Below, in pieces: positions 35,537-44,440 of a DNA stretch of 64,000 bases (position 1 is the stretch's first letter; every line of letters starts with the position of its first letter). A model generated the notes under the pieces. That model had not been told where the DNA came from. It searched no databases and saw only the letters and a program-made list of their open reading frames with translations. A program made the translations under genes and the position numbers. Source of the DNA: DASUPK01 sp963736305. Lineage in GTDB: Bacteria; Actinomycetota; Thermoleophilia; Solirubrobacterales; 70-9. The stretch lies in contig CAVTOD010000004.1 of NCBI GenBank assembly GCA_963736305.1, positions 1 through 64,000 on the forward strand, read 5' to 3'.

Positions 35537-35593
35537 GCGCGGCGTTTCTAGCAGGGCGATGGCGATCGAGCGAGTCATCTACGGCCCAGGGCC

Positions 35594-35661
35594 TACAATC
35601 CCGCGGACTTTGCACCCAACCCCCGCCGAGAGGCACGGGACGCTGCCCGGGCACGCCCGGG
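35594..35661 (+). promoter_or_regulatory. rpsB -10 box and leader hairpin
   Basis: TACAAT (35594-35599) is the likely -10 box; no good -35 is seen. The leader of about 110 nt contains the GC-rich hairpin CCCGGG-CACG-CCCGGG (35646-35661). A ribosomal-protein autoregulatory fold is possible but unproven. Confidence 0.45.
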
Positions 35662-35713
35662 TTCCCGCAGCCGCGACAGGGCCCACGTTCACAACAAGCG
35701 ATAGGAAGATCAG

Positions 35714-36775
35714 ATGGCCGACGTAGGCATCAAGGAGCTGCTGGAGGCTGGAGTTCATTTCGGCCACCAGACCCGGCGCTGGAACCCGCGCATGCGCCGC
35801 TTCATCTATGGGGAGCGGGAAGGGATTCACATCATCGACCTCCTCCAGACGGAGGAGCTATTGGCGCAGGCGACTGAGTTCGTCACCGAGGTCGCGGCGA
35901 AGGGGGGAGTGATCCTCTTCGTCGGGACCAAGAAGCAGGCCCGCGACTCCGTCCAGGAATGGGCCGAGCGCTGCGGCATGCCGTACGTCAACAAGCGCTG
36001 GCTCGGTGGCCTGCTCACTAACTTCCAAACGATCCGCAAGCGGATCCAGAGGCTGCACGAGCTCCGAGAGCTCAAGGACGGCGGCCGGCTCGACCTGCTG
36101 CCGACCAAGGAGCGCATGTCGATGGAGGCCGAGCTGCGCAAGCTCGAGTACAACCTCGGCGGCGTCGCGGACATGCAGCGCATTCCCGACGCGGTGATCA
36201 TCGTCGACCTGAAGACCGAGGAGATCGCGCTGCGCGAGGCCGAGCGCCTCGAGATCCCGATCATCGGCCTGGTCGACTCCAACTGCGACCCGAGCCCCGT
36301 TCGATACGTGATCCCCGGCAACGACGACGCGATCCGCTCGTGCGACCTGATCATCGGCGGGCTGGGCTCCTCGATCGAGGGTGCCGCCGCCACCTGGCGG
36401 GCCGCCGAAGAGAAGCGCCGCGCCGAGGAGGAGGAGCGCAAGCGTCGCGAGGACGAGGAGCGCAAGCGCCGCGAGGCGGAGGAGAAGGCCAAGCAGGAGG
36501 CCGAGGCGAAGGCCAAGGCAGAAGCAGAGGCGAAGGCGAAGGCAGAGTCCGACGCCAAGGCCCAGGCCGCCGCCAAGCAGGGCGAGGCCAACCGGGAGGC
36601 CGCGGCCGAGGTGCCGCAGCCGCCGGCGACGCCTGACGCGCCCGCGCACAACCGCAAGGGCGACCAGGCCGAGGCCAATCGTGAGGCCGGCGAGGCGATT
36701 CCCCAGCCGCCCCCGGCCGAGGAGTCCAAGCCGGCGCCCGAGCCGGCCCCGACCCAGAGCGGAGGCGAATCCTGA
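35714..36775 (+). CDS. rpsB: 30S ribosomal protein S2 with long charged C-terminal extension
   Basis: 353 residues; S2 is usually 230-270. The core (1-~228) is typical: IKELLEAGVHFGHQTRRWNPRM, VNKRWLGGLLTNFQTI, PDAVIIVDLKTEEIAL and IPIIGLVDSNCDP. The rest starts with Glu/Arg/Lys/Ala heptads (EEKRRAEEEERKRRED), probably a long single helix or coiled coil. It ends in a Pro/Ala-rich tail containing two similar EANREA...PQPP motifs. It starts the rpsB-tsf-pyrH-frr operon and its stop overlaps the tsf start. Confidence 0.96.
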   Translation: MADVGIKELLEAGVHFGHQTRRWNPRMRRFIYGEREGIHIIDLLQTEELLAQATEFVTEVAAKGGVILFVGTKKQARDSVQEWAERCGMPYVNKRWLGGLLTNFQTIRKRIQRLHELRELKDGGRLDLLPTKERMSMEAELRKLEYNLGGVADMQRIPDAVIIVDLKTEEIALREAERLEIPIIGLVDSNCDPSPVRYVIPGNDDAIRSCDLIIGGLGSSIEGAAATWRAAEEKRRAEEEERKRREDEERKRREAEEKAKQEAEAKAKAEAEAKAKAESDAKAQAAAKQGEANREAAAEVPQPPATPDAPAHNRKGDQAEANREAGEAIPQPPPAEESKPAPEPAPTQSGGES

Positions 36776-37401
36776 TGGCGGTCAGCGCTGCCGAAGTGAA
36801 GGCCCTGCGCGAGAAGACCGGAGCGCCGATGATGGACGTCAAGAAGGCGCTCGAGGAGGCCGGCGGCGACGAGCCCAAGGCGATTGAGATCCTCCGCAAG
36901 AAGGGCGCCGCCTCGGCGTCCAAGCGCAGCGGCCGCGGGACCGCGGAGGGCGTTGTCGCGGCATACACCCACATGAGCGGCACCGGCGAGCGCAAGCAAC
37001 AGCGGATCGGCGTGCTGGTCGAGGTGCAGTGCGAGACGGACTTCGTCGCCCTCAACGACGACTTCAAGGAATTCGCCCGCGATGTCGCCGTCCACATCGC
37101 CGCGATGAACCCGCAGCACGTCGCGCTCGATGACATCCCGGAGGACGACGTCGCCAACGAGCGCCGGATCCTGGAGGAGAAGGCGAAGGAGGACGGTAAG
37201 CCCGACGACATCGTCGCCAAGATCGTCGACGGCCAGATCAAGAAGTGGGCATCGGAGATCGTCCTGCTGGACCAGCAGCACTTCAACGAGGACAAGTACG
37301 AGGGCAAGACGATCGAGGACCTGCGAGCCGAGGTTGCGGCCAAGACGGGGGAGAACGTCCGGATCGCCCGCTTCGCGCGCTTCGAGGTGGGGCAGGAGTA
37401 G
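36775..37401 (+). CDS. tsf: Elongation factor Ts
   Basis: 208 residues, the short bacterial form. It exchanges GDP on EF-Tu. The N-terminal UBA-like domain (VKALREKTGAPMMDVKKALEEAGGD) and the core motif VQCETDFVALNDDF are present; the C-terminal module (NEDKYEGKTIEDLRAEVAAK) is complete. It is coupled to rpsB by TGATG overlap. Confidence 0.96.
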   Translation: MAVSAAEVKALREKTGAPMMDVKKALEEAGGDEPKAIEILRKKGAASASKRSGRGTAEGVVAAYTHMSGTGERKQQRIGVLVEVQCETDFVALNDDFKEFARDVAVHIAAMNPQHVALDDIPEDDVANERRILEEKAKEDGKPDDIVAKIVDGQIKKWASEIVLLDQQHFNEDKYEGKTIEDLRAEVAAKTGENVRIARFARFEVGQE

Positions 37402-37406
37402 AGAGC

Positions 37407-38162
37407 TTGGCCTCGGCTCGGTTCAGCCGCATCCTGCTGAAGATCTCCGGGGAAGCCCTGATGGGCGACCTCGAGTACGGCACCGACCCCACGCAGATCG
37501 AGAGCGTCGCCAATCAGGTCCGGGAGGTACGCGCCCGGGAGGTCGAGGTCGCGATCGTGGTGGGCGCCGGGAACATCTACCGGGGCCTCGAGGGCGCCGC
37601 CAAGGGCATGGACCGCGCCACCGCCGACTACATGGGCATGCTGGCGACCGTCCTCAACGCCCTGACGCTCCAGGACGCACTCGAGAGGGTCGGGGTCGAC
37701 ACGCGCGTGCTCTCGGCGATGGCCGTCACCGAGGTCGCGGAGCCCTACATCCGCCGCCGCGCCATCCGGCACCTCGAGAAGGGCCGCTCGGTGATCTTCG
37801 CCGCCGGGACGGGCAACCCGTTCTTCACCACTGACACCGCCGCCGCTCTGCGGGCGCTTGAGATCCACGCTGAGGCCATCCTGATGGCGAAGAACGGCGT
37901 GGAGGGTGTCTACACCGCCGATCCGTCGATCGACCCGACTGCCGAGTTCCTGCCCGAGATCAGCCACCGCCAGGCGATCGAGCGCGGCCTCCGCGTGATG
38001 GATTCGACCGCGCTCTCGCTGTGCATGGACAACGACCTGCCCATCTACGTCTTCAACATGGCCGACGAGCGGAACATAGATAGGATCGTCAGCGGAGAGA
38101 GAGTGGGCACGCTGGTGTCCTCGAAGCCCGCCACGGAGCCGACTCCGGGAGTGCGCTCATGA
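37407..38162 (+). CDS. pyrH: Uridylate kinase
   Basis: 251 residues. It phosphorylates UMP. RILLKISGEALMG, VVGAGNIYRGLEGAAKGMDR, AAGTGNPFFTTDTAA and KNGVEGVYTADP are the expected signatures. The start is TTG 37407 with AGGAG 8 nt upstream; no ATG or GTG fits. The stop overlaps the frr start. Confidence 0.95.
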   Translation: MASARFSRILLKISGEALMGDLEYGTDPTQIESVANQVREVRAREVEVAIVVGAGNIYRGLEGAAKGMDRATADYMGMLATVLNALTLQDALERVGVDTRVLSAMAVTEVAEPYIRRRAIRHLEKGRSVIFAAGTGNPFFTTDTAAALRALEIHAEAILMAKNGVEGVYTADPSIDPTAEFLPEISHRQAIERGLRVMDSTALSLCMDNDLPIYVFNMADERNIDRIVSGERVGTLVSSKPATEPTPGVRS

Positions 38163-38728
38163 CGCTCGAGATGATCGACGAGTTTCTGGCCGACGCCAAG
38201 GAGCGGATGGACAAGTCCGTCGAGTCGACCCGCAACGAGCTCGGCACCATTCGCACCGGCCGAGCCTCGCCGCACCTCCTCGACCGCCTGAACATCGACT
38301 ACTACGGAGCGCAGACGCCGCTCAAGCAGCTTGCCCAGGTCGCCGCGACCGACGCGCGGATGCTCACCGTCACTCCCTACGACAAGTCCTCGATCAACAC
38401 GATCGAGAAGGCGGTCATGGAGTCCGACCTCGGGCTGACGCCCTCCAACGACGGCAACGTGATCCGGCTGCAGATCCCCGAGCTCACCGAGGAGCGCCGC
38501 AAGGAGCTGGTGAAGGTGGTGCACGGAGTCGCCGAGCAGGGCCGCGTCGCCGTCAGGAACGTCCGCCGCGACGTCATGCACGACCTGCGCGAGCTGAAGA
38601 AGGAGGGCGAGGCCGGCTCCGACGAGGAGCATCACGGCGAGACCGAGCTCCAGAAGCAGACGGACGCCGCGATCGCCGAGATCGATTCATTGCTCAAGGG
38701 CAAGGAGGAGGAGATCCTCGAGGTCTAG
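38159..38728 (+). CDS. frr: Ribosome recycling factor
   Basis: 189 residues. The tRNA-mimicking factor that splits ribosomes after termination. Conserved ELGTIRTGRASPHLLDRL, TPYDKSSINTIEKAV and LTEERRKELVKVVHGVAEQGRVAVRNVRRD are present. It is coupled to pyrH by a 4-bp overlap. Confidence 0.96.
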   Translation: MTLEMIDEFLADAKERMDKSVESTRNELGTIRTGRASPHLLDRLNIDYYGAQTPLKQLAQVAATDARMLTVTPYDKSSINTIEKAVMESDLGLTPSNDGNVIRLQIPELTEERRKELVKVVHGVAEQGRVAVRNVRRDVMHDLRELKKEGEAGSDEEHHGETELQKQTDAAIAEIDSLLKGKEEEILEV

Positions 38729-38756
38729 GCGAATCGCCTGATCTGGAGCTCCTCCT

Positions 38757-39425
38757 ATGCCAGCCAACTACGTCGCGATCATCACCGACGGCAATGGGCG
38801 CTGGGCTCAGCAGCGAGACCTGCCCGTCATCGAGGGCCATCAGGCCGGCGCCGATGTCGTCAAGGCGCGGCTGCGCGACGCCGCCGAGTTCGGCATCAAG
38901 GAGCTGACCGTGTACTCGTTCTCCACAGAGAACTGGACGAGGCCCAAGGAGGAGGTCGACGGCCTGATGGCGATGTTCGCCGAGCGGATCGACCGCGAGA
39001 CGCCCGAACTGAACGAGGAGGGCGTCCGGATGCGATTCATCGGCCGCCGCGAGGGGATCTCCGAGGAGCTCACGAACCGCATGGACTGGGCCGAGGACGA
39101 GACCGACGGGAACGAGCGCATCACGCTGTTCGTGGCGTTCAACTATGGAGGCAGGGCGGAGATCCTCGACGCCGCCGCCGCGTACCAGGGAGGCGGGGAG
39201 GAGGAGTTCCAGAAGCACCTCTACGCGCCCGAGATGCACGAGCCGGACCTCCTGATCCGAACCAGCGGCGAGCAGCGAATCTCGAACTACCTGCTCTGGC
39301 AGTGCGCGTACTCCGAGTTCGTCTTCCGTGACGAGCTCTGGCCCGACTTCACGCGCGAGGTCTTCGAGGCCTCGCTGGCCGACTACGAGGAGCGCCAGCG
39401 GCGCTTCGGAGCCCGCCAGCGATGA
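38757..39425 (+). CDS. uppS: Isoprenyl transferase (undecaprenyl-diphosphate synthase family)
   Basis: 222 residues, somewhat short. The cis-prenyltransferase makes the lipid carrier for the cell wall. The diphosphate-binding Asp lies in IITDGNGRWAQQRDLP (the usual MDGNG is TDGNG here). ELTVYSFSTENWTRP and LLIRTSGEQRISNYLLWQCAYSEF complete it. Chain length cannot be predicted. The stop overlaps the cdsA start. Confidence 0.92.
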   Translation: MPANYVAIITDGNGRWAQQRDLPVIEGHQAGADVVKARLRDAAEFGIKELTVYSFSTENWTRPKEEVDGLMAMFAERIDRETPELNEEGVRMRFIGRREGISEELTNRMDWAEDETDGNERITLFVAFNYGGRAEILDAAAAYQGGGEEEFQKHLYAPEMHEPDLLIRTSGEQRISNYLLWQCAYSEFVFRDELWPDFTREVFEASLADYEERQRRFGARQR

Positions 39426-40387
39426 TCGAGGACATCGAGCCGCCCTCGTTCGAGTTCGGTCGCGGTCGCGGGCGGGAGCCGGAGGAGCCGCTTCCCTCCG
39501 AGGAGGAGCCGCTCGAGCCCGAAATCATCGTCCGCCGGGCCGGCGACGAGGACGACGAGAAGCCGAAGCGCCGGCTGAGGGTGATCCCCGAGATGTCGGA
39601 GACCACAGCGCGGGTGGTCGTGGCGATCCCGTGGGCGATCTTCGCGATTGTGATCGTGAGCGTCGGTGGGCTGGCCTTCACGCTTGCGATGATCGTGCTC
39701 GGGATCCTGGGCGTCCGGGAGTTCTTCAGGATGGCCGAGCCGGAGCAGCCGATCATGCTCCCGGCCTACGCCGTGGTCGCCGGGATGGTGATCGCGGCCC
39801 ACTACGGCAGCGCGTTCCAGATCCTGCTCGTCTTCGCCGCGATCTTCCCGCTCGCCTTCGCCTTCGCCGCCGCCAGGCGCTCGCACGAGGCGATCACGAT
39901 CTCGATCGCGATCACGATCCTCGGCGTCGCCTGGATGGGACTCGGGTTCTCCCACGCCGTCTTGCTCCGGGACCTGCCGCTTCACGGTGGCGCGCTGCTG
40001 ATCGACGTCTTGGTCGCGACCTTCCTCGGCGACACCGCCGCCTACGCGGCGGGCAGGCTGTTCGGCTCCCGCAAGATCACCCCGCGGATCTCGCCCAACA
40101 AGACGCTCGAGGGCGCGATCGGCGGCTTCGTCGGAGCGACGATGGGCTTCTGGTTCGCCGGCCTCTACCAGGACTGGCTGCCGGGCATCGACGCCCTGTT
40201 GATGGGGATGTGCATCGGCGTGATCGCGCCGGTCGGGGACCTCTTCGCCTCCCTGATCAAGCGAGACCTGGGCGTCAAGGACACGGGCCGTCTCTTCGGT
40301 CCCCACGGGGGCCTGATCGACCGCCTCGACGCCGTCCTCTTCACCGTGGTGCTCGGTTACTACCTCTCCGTCGCCTTCGTGTACTGA
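39422..40387 (+). CDS. cdsA: Phosphatidate cytidylyltransferase
   Basis: 321 residues. It makes CDP-diacylglycerol. About 60 N-terminal residues are acidic and cytoplasmic, followed by about eight membrane helices. The C-terminal signature SLIKRDLGVKDTGRLFGPHG, with GLIDRLDAVLFT, is complete. It overlaps uppS by 4 bp. Confidence 0.94.
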   Translation: MIEDIEPPSFEFGRGRGREPEEPLPSEEEPLEPEIIVRRAGDEDDEKPKRRLRVIPEMSETTARVVVAIPWAIFAIVIVSVGGLAFTLAMIVLGILGVREFFRMAEPEQPIMLPAYAVVAGMVIAAHYGSAFQILLVFAAIFPLAFAFAAARRSHEAITISIAITILGVAWMGLGFSHAVLLRDLPLHGGALLIDVLVATFLGDTAAYAAGRLFGSRKITPRISPNKTLEGAIGGFVGATMGFWFAGLYQDWLPGIDALLMGMCIGVIAPVGDLFASLIKRDLGVKDTGRLFGPHGGLIDRLDAVLFTVVLGYYLSVAFVY

Positions 40388-40390
40388 GCG

Positions 40391-41188
40391 CTATTTCGAG
40401 CGGCGCCTGGCCCTGACCGCGCACACCGTGAGGTCCGCCGGAGCGCCCGGCGCCGACAGCTCTCGGGAGGACCCGAACTTGAAGCGACGTCCGTCGAGCT
40501 CCTCGCGGACCGGCTCCGAGATCAGGACCTCGCCGCCACCGGCGCAGTCAGCCACCCGGGCGGCGATGTTGACGTCGACGCCGAGGAAGTCGCCCTTCAC
40601 CTTGCGCGGTGTGCCCCTGTGTACCCCGGCGCGCTGGGTCGGCCGGTAGCCGTCGACCTCGATCTCCGCGATTCCCTGCTGAGCGTCGAGGGCGGCCGCC
40701 ACCGCCTGCTTGGAGTCGCCGAACACCGCCATTGCACCGTCGCCTAGGCGCTTGACCACGGCCCCCTTGTTGTGTGAGATCGCCTTCTGCTCGACGTCGC
40801 CGACCTGGCGCAGGACCTCGAGGGCGGCCTCGTCGCCGGCCCCGAGCGCCCAGTCCGAGAACCCGACGAGGTCGGTGAACAGGATCGCTACGTCCGCCGT
40901 TCCCTGCCTGCGCCGCTGGGCTTCCGAGAGCGCGTGCCACGCTTGCAGCGCGCCCTTGCCGATCTCCCGAAGCGTGCTCGGCCCCTTCGGCTGGACCTCG
41001 TCCACCAGGCGCTGCATGGGCTCGGGCATCTCCGCTGTCTCGGGCTCGCCTCCGGGGATCAATCGCCGCAGAAACCTGGCCGTGGCGACGAGCTGCGGGT
41101 TGGCGTCCGTCCTGCGAACGACGTCCCTGATGCTCTCGGAATCGAGCGGCGGTTCGGGGCTCTTGTGCCTGCGCCTCCTCAGTGGCAT
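40391..41188 (-). CDS. Class III adenylate/guanylate cyclase
   Basis: 265 residues. The catalytic domain (about 105-260) has ILFTDLVGFSDWALGAGDEA with the first metal Asp, and VVKRLGDGAMAVFGDS with the second Asp region, then GDFLGVDVNIAARVADCAGGGEVLIS. About 100 helical residues precede it without a membrane segment, so it is probably soluble. Both metal aspartates are present, so activity is plausible. ATG 41188 is preferred to the upstream ATG. Confidence 0.85.
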   Translation of the reverse strand: MPLRRRRHKSPEPPLDSESIRDVVRRTDANPQLVATARFLRRLIPGGEPETAEMPEPMQRLVDEVQPKGPSTLREIGKGALQAWHALSEAQRRRQGTADVAILFTDLVGFSDWALGAGDEAALEVLRQVGDVEQKAISHNKGAVVKRLGDGAMAVFGDSKQAVAAALDAQQGIAEIEVDGYRPTQRAGVHRGTPRKVKGDFLGVDVNIAARVADCAGGGEVLISEPVREELDGRRFKFGSSRELSAPGAPADLTVCAVRARRRSK

Positions 41189-41277
41189 GAATGCATCCTC
41201 GCAAGGGCCGCAACTTCTCGGCCTCATGCTGTTTTGTCAACGAACCCTCACAAATTAGGAAAGGGAGTGGTTTCCGG

Positions 41278-41859
41278 ATGAAGAAGTTTCTCTCGCTTCG
41301 GCCGTCGGCCGGGGTCATCATCGGCTTTCTCGCGCTCTGCGTCGCTCTCGGAGGCGGTGCCTACGCGGCGAAGAAGCACAGCAAGGTCCCCTACAAGGGC
41401 CTTGACAAGGACGCTCGTCTCAAGGTGCTGCCCGTAAGCTCCACGAACGCGGGCACCAACTGCGACCCGAACAGCAAGACCGAGTACAAGATCTGCACCT
41501 CGGTCGACCTGAGCGTCTCGAGCGCTTTCCCGCGCCGGGTCGCGTTGACCTTCGACGGCACGTTCAACTCGGTCCAGCCGAGCCCAGCACCGACAACGCC
41601 GCTTGTGGCGCGTGGCGAGTGCCGCCTGCAGCTCGATGGGCAGCCGCTCAACGGCACGCAGATCAGAGTGGAGCCCACGGTCCACGAGGACCCGACGACG
41701 CCGATCGACTCGAACGACAAGAACTACGGCGACGGCTACGGGATCAACATCGTCACCACCCCGCAGGGCGGCAAGCACACCTACTCGGTGGCCTGCAACG
41801 AGCTCGGGGGCGATCTGAAGGTCCAGCAGTTCCAGCTCTCAGCCCTCTCGGTCCGCTAG
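41278..41859 (+). CDS. Secreted hypothetical protein
   Basis: 193 residues. The N-terminus LRPSAGVIIGFLALCVALGGGAYAA is a signal or anchor of the type common to many exported proteins of Solirubrobacter-like Actinobacteria. The mature part has two or three Cys and beta-strand-like alternation (VALTFDGTFNSVQPSP, GECRLQLDGQPLNGTQIRV). No catalytic motif is seen. AGGAAAGGGAG lies about 10 nt before ATG 41278. A clean terminator follows. Confidence 0.75.
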   Translation: MKKFLSLRPSAGVIIGFLALCVALGGGAYAAKKHSKVPYKGLDKDARLKVLPVSSTNAGTNCDPNSKTEYKICTSVDLSVSSAFPRRVALTFDGTFNSVQPSPAPTTPLVARGECRLQLDGQPLNGTQIRVEPTVHEDPTTPIDSNDKNYGDGYGINIVTTPQGGKHTYSVACNELGGDLKVQQFQLSALSVR

Positions 41860-41882
41860 GGCCCTAGGAGAGCCTCGGTTCG

Positions 41883-41910
41883 GGACGGGAGGCCCTCGGG
41901 CCTCCCGTCC
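41883..41910 (+). terminator. Intrinsic-type terminator hairpin
   Basis: GGACGGGAGGCC (41883-41894) and GGCCTCCCGTCC (41899-41910) form a perfect 12-bp stem with a CTCG loop; only a weak T-tract follows. Confidence 0.7.
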
Positions 41911-41945
41911 TCGTTCCGGGTTTACGAGGGGTTTCGGGCGCCACC

Positions 41946-41951
41946 TACACT
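41946..41951 (+). promoter_or_regulatory. -10 box before dxr, leaderless
   Basis: TACACT ends 7 nt before the GTG at 41959. No ribosome site is present. A -35 candidate TTACGA lies 18 bp upstream. Confidence 0.5.
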
Positions 41952-41958
41952 GGGCGCC

Positions 41959-43104
41959 GTGAAGCGGGTCCTGATACTCGGATCGACCGGCTCGATCGGC
42001 ATACAGGCGCTCGAGGTGATCGGGGCGTCCGACGGCCTCCAGGTGGCCGGGCTCTCGGCCGACTCGAGCTGGGAGCGCGCCCTCGCGCAGGCGCGCGACC
42101 ACGGCGTGCCGGCCGTCGCCCTCGCCGACGCCGATTCCGCCGAGCGGGCGTCCGCCGCGTGGGGCGGACAGGTACTCCCCGGCGAAGACGGCATTCGTGA
42201 GCTGATCCTGCAATCGAAGCCGGACCTGGTGCTGAACGCGGTCGTCGGCGCCGCCGGGCTGGGCCCGACGGTCGTCGCGCTCACAGAGGGGATCGACCTG
42301 GCTCTCGCCAACAAGGAGAGCCTCGTGATCGGCGGGGAGCTCGTCATGGCGCTCGCGGAGGCGACCGACACGCGCATCCTTCCCGTCGACTCAGAGCACT
42401 CGGCCCTCTACCAGCTGATCGGCGCCGAGCCGCCGGGAACGGTGGAGAAGCTCGTGCTGACGGCGTCCGGTGGCCCGTTCCGCGGACGCACGGACCTCTC
42501 GGAGGTCACCGCCGAGGAGGCCCTCGCGCATCCGACCTGGGAGATGGGCGGCCGGATCACGATCGACTCGGCCACGCTGATGAACAAGGGCTTCGAGATG
42601 ATCGAGGCGCATCACCTCTTCGGCGTCCCCTACGACCGGATCGACGTCGTCGTCCATCCCCAGTCGATCATCCACTCGCTCGTGCATCTGAACGACGGAG
42701 CTTCGCTTGCCCACCTCGGCTACCCCGACATGAAGGTGCCGATCTCCTACGCCCTCCAATTCCCCGAGCGGGCGGACGTCGACGTGCCGACTCTCGACCT
42801 GCCCACGATCGGCGAGCTCACCTTCGAGGAACCGGACACCGAGACCTTCGCCTGTCTGCGCCTCGCTCGCGAAGCCGGCGAGGTGGGCGGCCTCGCACCG
42901 TGCGTGCTGAACGCAGCCGACGAAGTGGCGGTGGAGGCCTTCCTGGGCGCCCGCATCCCGTTCACGGGCATCCCCGAAGTCATCGACCGCACCCTGGAGG
43001 CGATCCCGGGTGGCCCTGTCCGGCATTTCGAGGATCTCTTCGCCGTCGATGAGGCCGCGCGTCAGCACGCTCGCGGCCTGATCGAGGGACTGGCGGTCGC
43101 GTGA
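41959..43104 (+). CDS. dxr: 1-deoxy-D-xylulose 5-phosphate reductoisomerase
   Basis: 381 residues. Second step of the MEP isoprenoid pathway, producing MEP with NADPH. LILGSTGSIGIQALEVI is the nucleotide site; LALANKESLVIGGEL, PVDSEHSALYQLI (metal ligands) and ASGGPFRGRTDL form the active site. GTG 41959 is supported by the -10 box 7 nt upstream. The stop overlaps the next gene. The later pathway gene ispG lies at 48581. Confidence 0.96.
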   Translation: MKRVLILGSTGSIGIQALEVIGASDGLQVAGLSADSSWERALAQARDHGVPAVALADADSAERASAAWGGQVLPGEDGIRELILQSKPDLVLNAVVGAAGLGPTVVALTEGIDLALANKESLVIGGELVMALAEATDTRILPVDSEHSALYQLIGAEPPGTVEKLVLTASGGPFRGRTDLSEVTAEEALAHPTWEMGGRITIDSATLMNKGFEMIEAHHLFGVPYDRIDVVVHPQSIIHSLVHLNDGASLAHLGYPDMKVPISYALQFPERADVDVPTLDLPTIGELTFEEPDTETFACLRLAREAGEVGGLAPCVLNAADEVAVEAFLGARIPFTGIPEVIDRTLEAIPGGPVRHFEDLFAVDEAARQHARGLIEGLAVA

Positions 43105-44369
43105 GCTTCCTGAGCTGGGTCCTCGTTGTCCTTGGCTTCTCGGCGCTGGTGATCCTGCACGAGGGCGGCCACTTCGTCCTGGCGAAGCTGACCGGGATGC
43201 GGGTCGAGCGATTCTTCCTCTTCTTTCCCCCAAAGCTCTTCAGCGTCAGGGTCGGGGAGACCGAATACGGCGTCGGCATGATCCCCCTGGGGGGCTTCGT
43301 GAAGATCACGGGAATGAACCCAGAGGAGCTCGAGCGCGTTGAGCACGGGGACCAGCTCGACCACAAGCCTGGCCTGCTCGAGCAGCTCGAGGGTGCCGAT
43401 TCGGGCACGGTCACGCCGCAATCCATTGAGGGCGGAGGGGCAGTCGATCCCTCGATCCTGAGGCGTGCCTACTACAACCAGCCGGTCTGGAAGCGGATCG
43501 CCGTGATCGCCGCGGGGCCGGTGGTCAACATCGTGCTCGCCTTCCTGCTGCTGACGGTGATCTACCTCAGCGTGCGCGAGCCCGTCGGCTTCACGGCCGA
43601 CAAGGTCGAGAGCGGAACCCCGGCGGCAAAGGTCCTCAAGCCGGGCGATCGGTTCGTCTCGATCGACGGAGTGCCCGCGACCGTCAGGGACCTGAACACG
43701 ATTCCCGACGTGCGGCGCCGCCTCGACTTCGCCGGAGCAAAGAACGAGAACCTCTCCAAGCTGATCACGCGACATGGATGCACCAACCCGCCGAGGAACG
43801 GGTGCGTCCCGGACCGGACCGTCACCATGGTCGTGCGGCGCGACGGGAAGCTGATCACGATCCACCCGCGCACCTTCTTCGACCCCAAGGCCGGAAAGCA
43901 GGTCAACGGCAAGCCGATCGGCAAGTACCGCCTCGGCTTCCAGTTCGGCTCGGTCGGAACGCAGACGGCGCACCAGTCGCTCGGGGAGGCCGCATACCTG
44001 GCGGCGGACCGGATGTGGTTCGTGACCTCGCAGACGGTCTCCAAGCTCGCCCAGCTCTTCAAGCCGGAGGACCGCAAGCAGCTCTCCGGAGTGGTGGGAG
44101 CCTCGAACGCCCTCAACCAGGCCGTCCACTTCAGCCCGCGCATCGCGCTCTTCGTGCTCGCGTTGATCAGCCTCTCCCTGGGCGTGATCAACCTCTTCCC
44201 GTTCCTGCCGCTCGACGGCGGTCACATCTTCTGGAGCCTGGTGGAGAAGGTCCGCGGACGACGAGTCTCGTTCGCGACGATCGAAAAGGCCAGCGCGGTC
44301 GGGTTCCTGCTGGTGATCATGCTGTTCGTCATCGGGCTGACGAACGACATCGGGCGACTGACCGATTAG
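43101..44369 (+). CDS. M50 site-2 protease (RseP family)
   Basis: 422 residues. The intramembrane zinc protease motif is ILHEGGHFVLAKL (HExxH), with the third ligand in LPLDGGHIFW. A PDZ domain lies in the middle (VESGTPAAKVLKPGDRFVSIDGVP). An early insertion (about 75-120) is rich in acidic residues. The family releases membrane-bound anti-sigma factors or cleaves other helices. It is translationally coupled to dxr, as in many Actinobacteria. Confidence 0.94.
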   Translation: MSFLSWVLVVLGFSALVILHEGGHFVLAKLTGMRVERFFLFFPPKLFSVRVGETEYGVGMIPLGGFVKITGMNPEELERVEHGDQLDHKPGLLEQLEGADSGTVTPQSIEGGGAVDPSILRRAYYNQPVWKRIAVIAAGPVVNIVLAFLLLTVIYLSVREPVGFTADKVESGTPAAKVLKPGDRFVSIDGVPATVRDLNTIPDVRRRLDFAGAKNENLSKLITRHGCTNPPRNGCVPDRTVTMVVRRDGKLITIHPRTFFDPKAGKQVNGKPIGKYRLGFQFGSVGTQTAHQSLGEAAYLAADRMWFVTSQTVSKLAQLFKPEDRKQLSGVVGASNALNQAVHFSPRIALFVLALISLSLGVINLFPFLPLDGGHIFWSLVEKVRGRRVSFATIEKASAVGFLLVIMLFVIGLTNDIGRLTD

Positions 44370-44440
44370 CGCCGCCTCCCCCGAACGGCCCATGAGGCCC
44401 CCTGGTGTAGCGTTTTCCAGGAGGTCTTCGAGGAGAGGAG

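Noticed and set aside
36402..36775. The rpsB 3' end as a misassembled fusion with another gene
   Set aside because: The frame is continuous, the charged composition is gradual, and the stop overlaps the tsf start correctly, so it is a natural extension.
35827..37967. Long minus-strand open frames (484 and 538 codons) opposite rpsB-tsf-pyrH
   Set aside because: They run across three well-identified genes, contain long Arg/Ser/Pro stretches, and have no recognisable domain.
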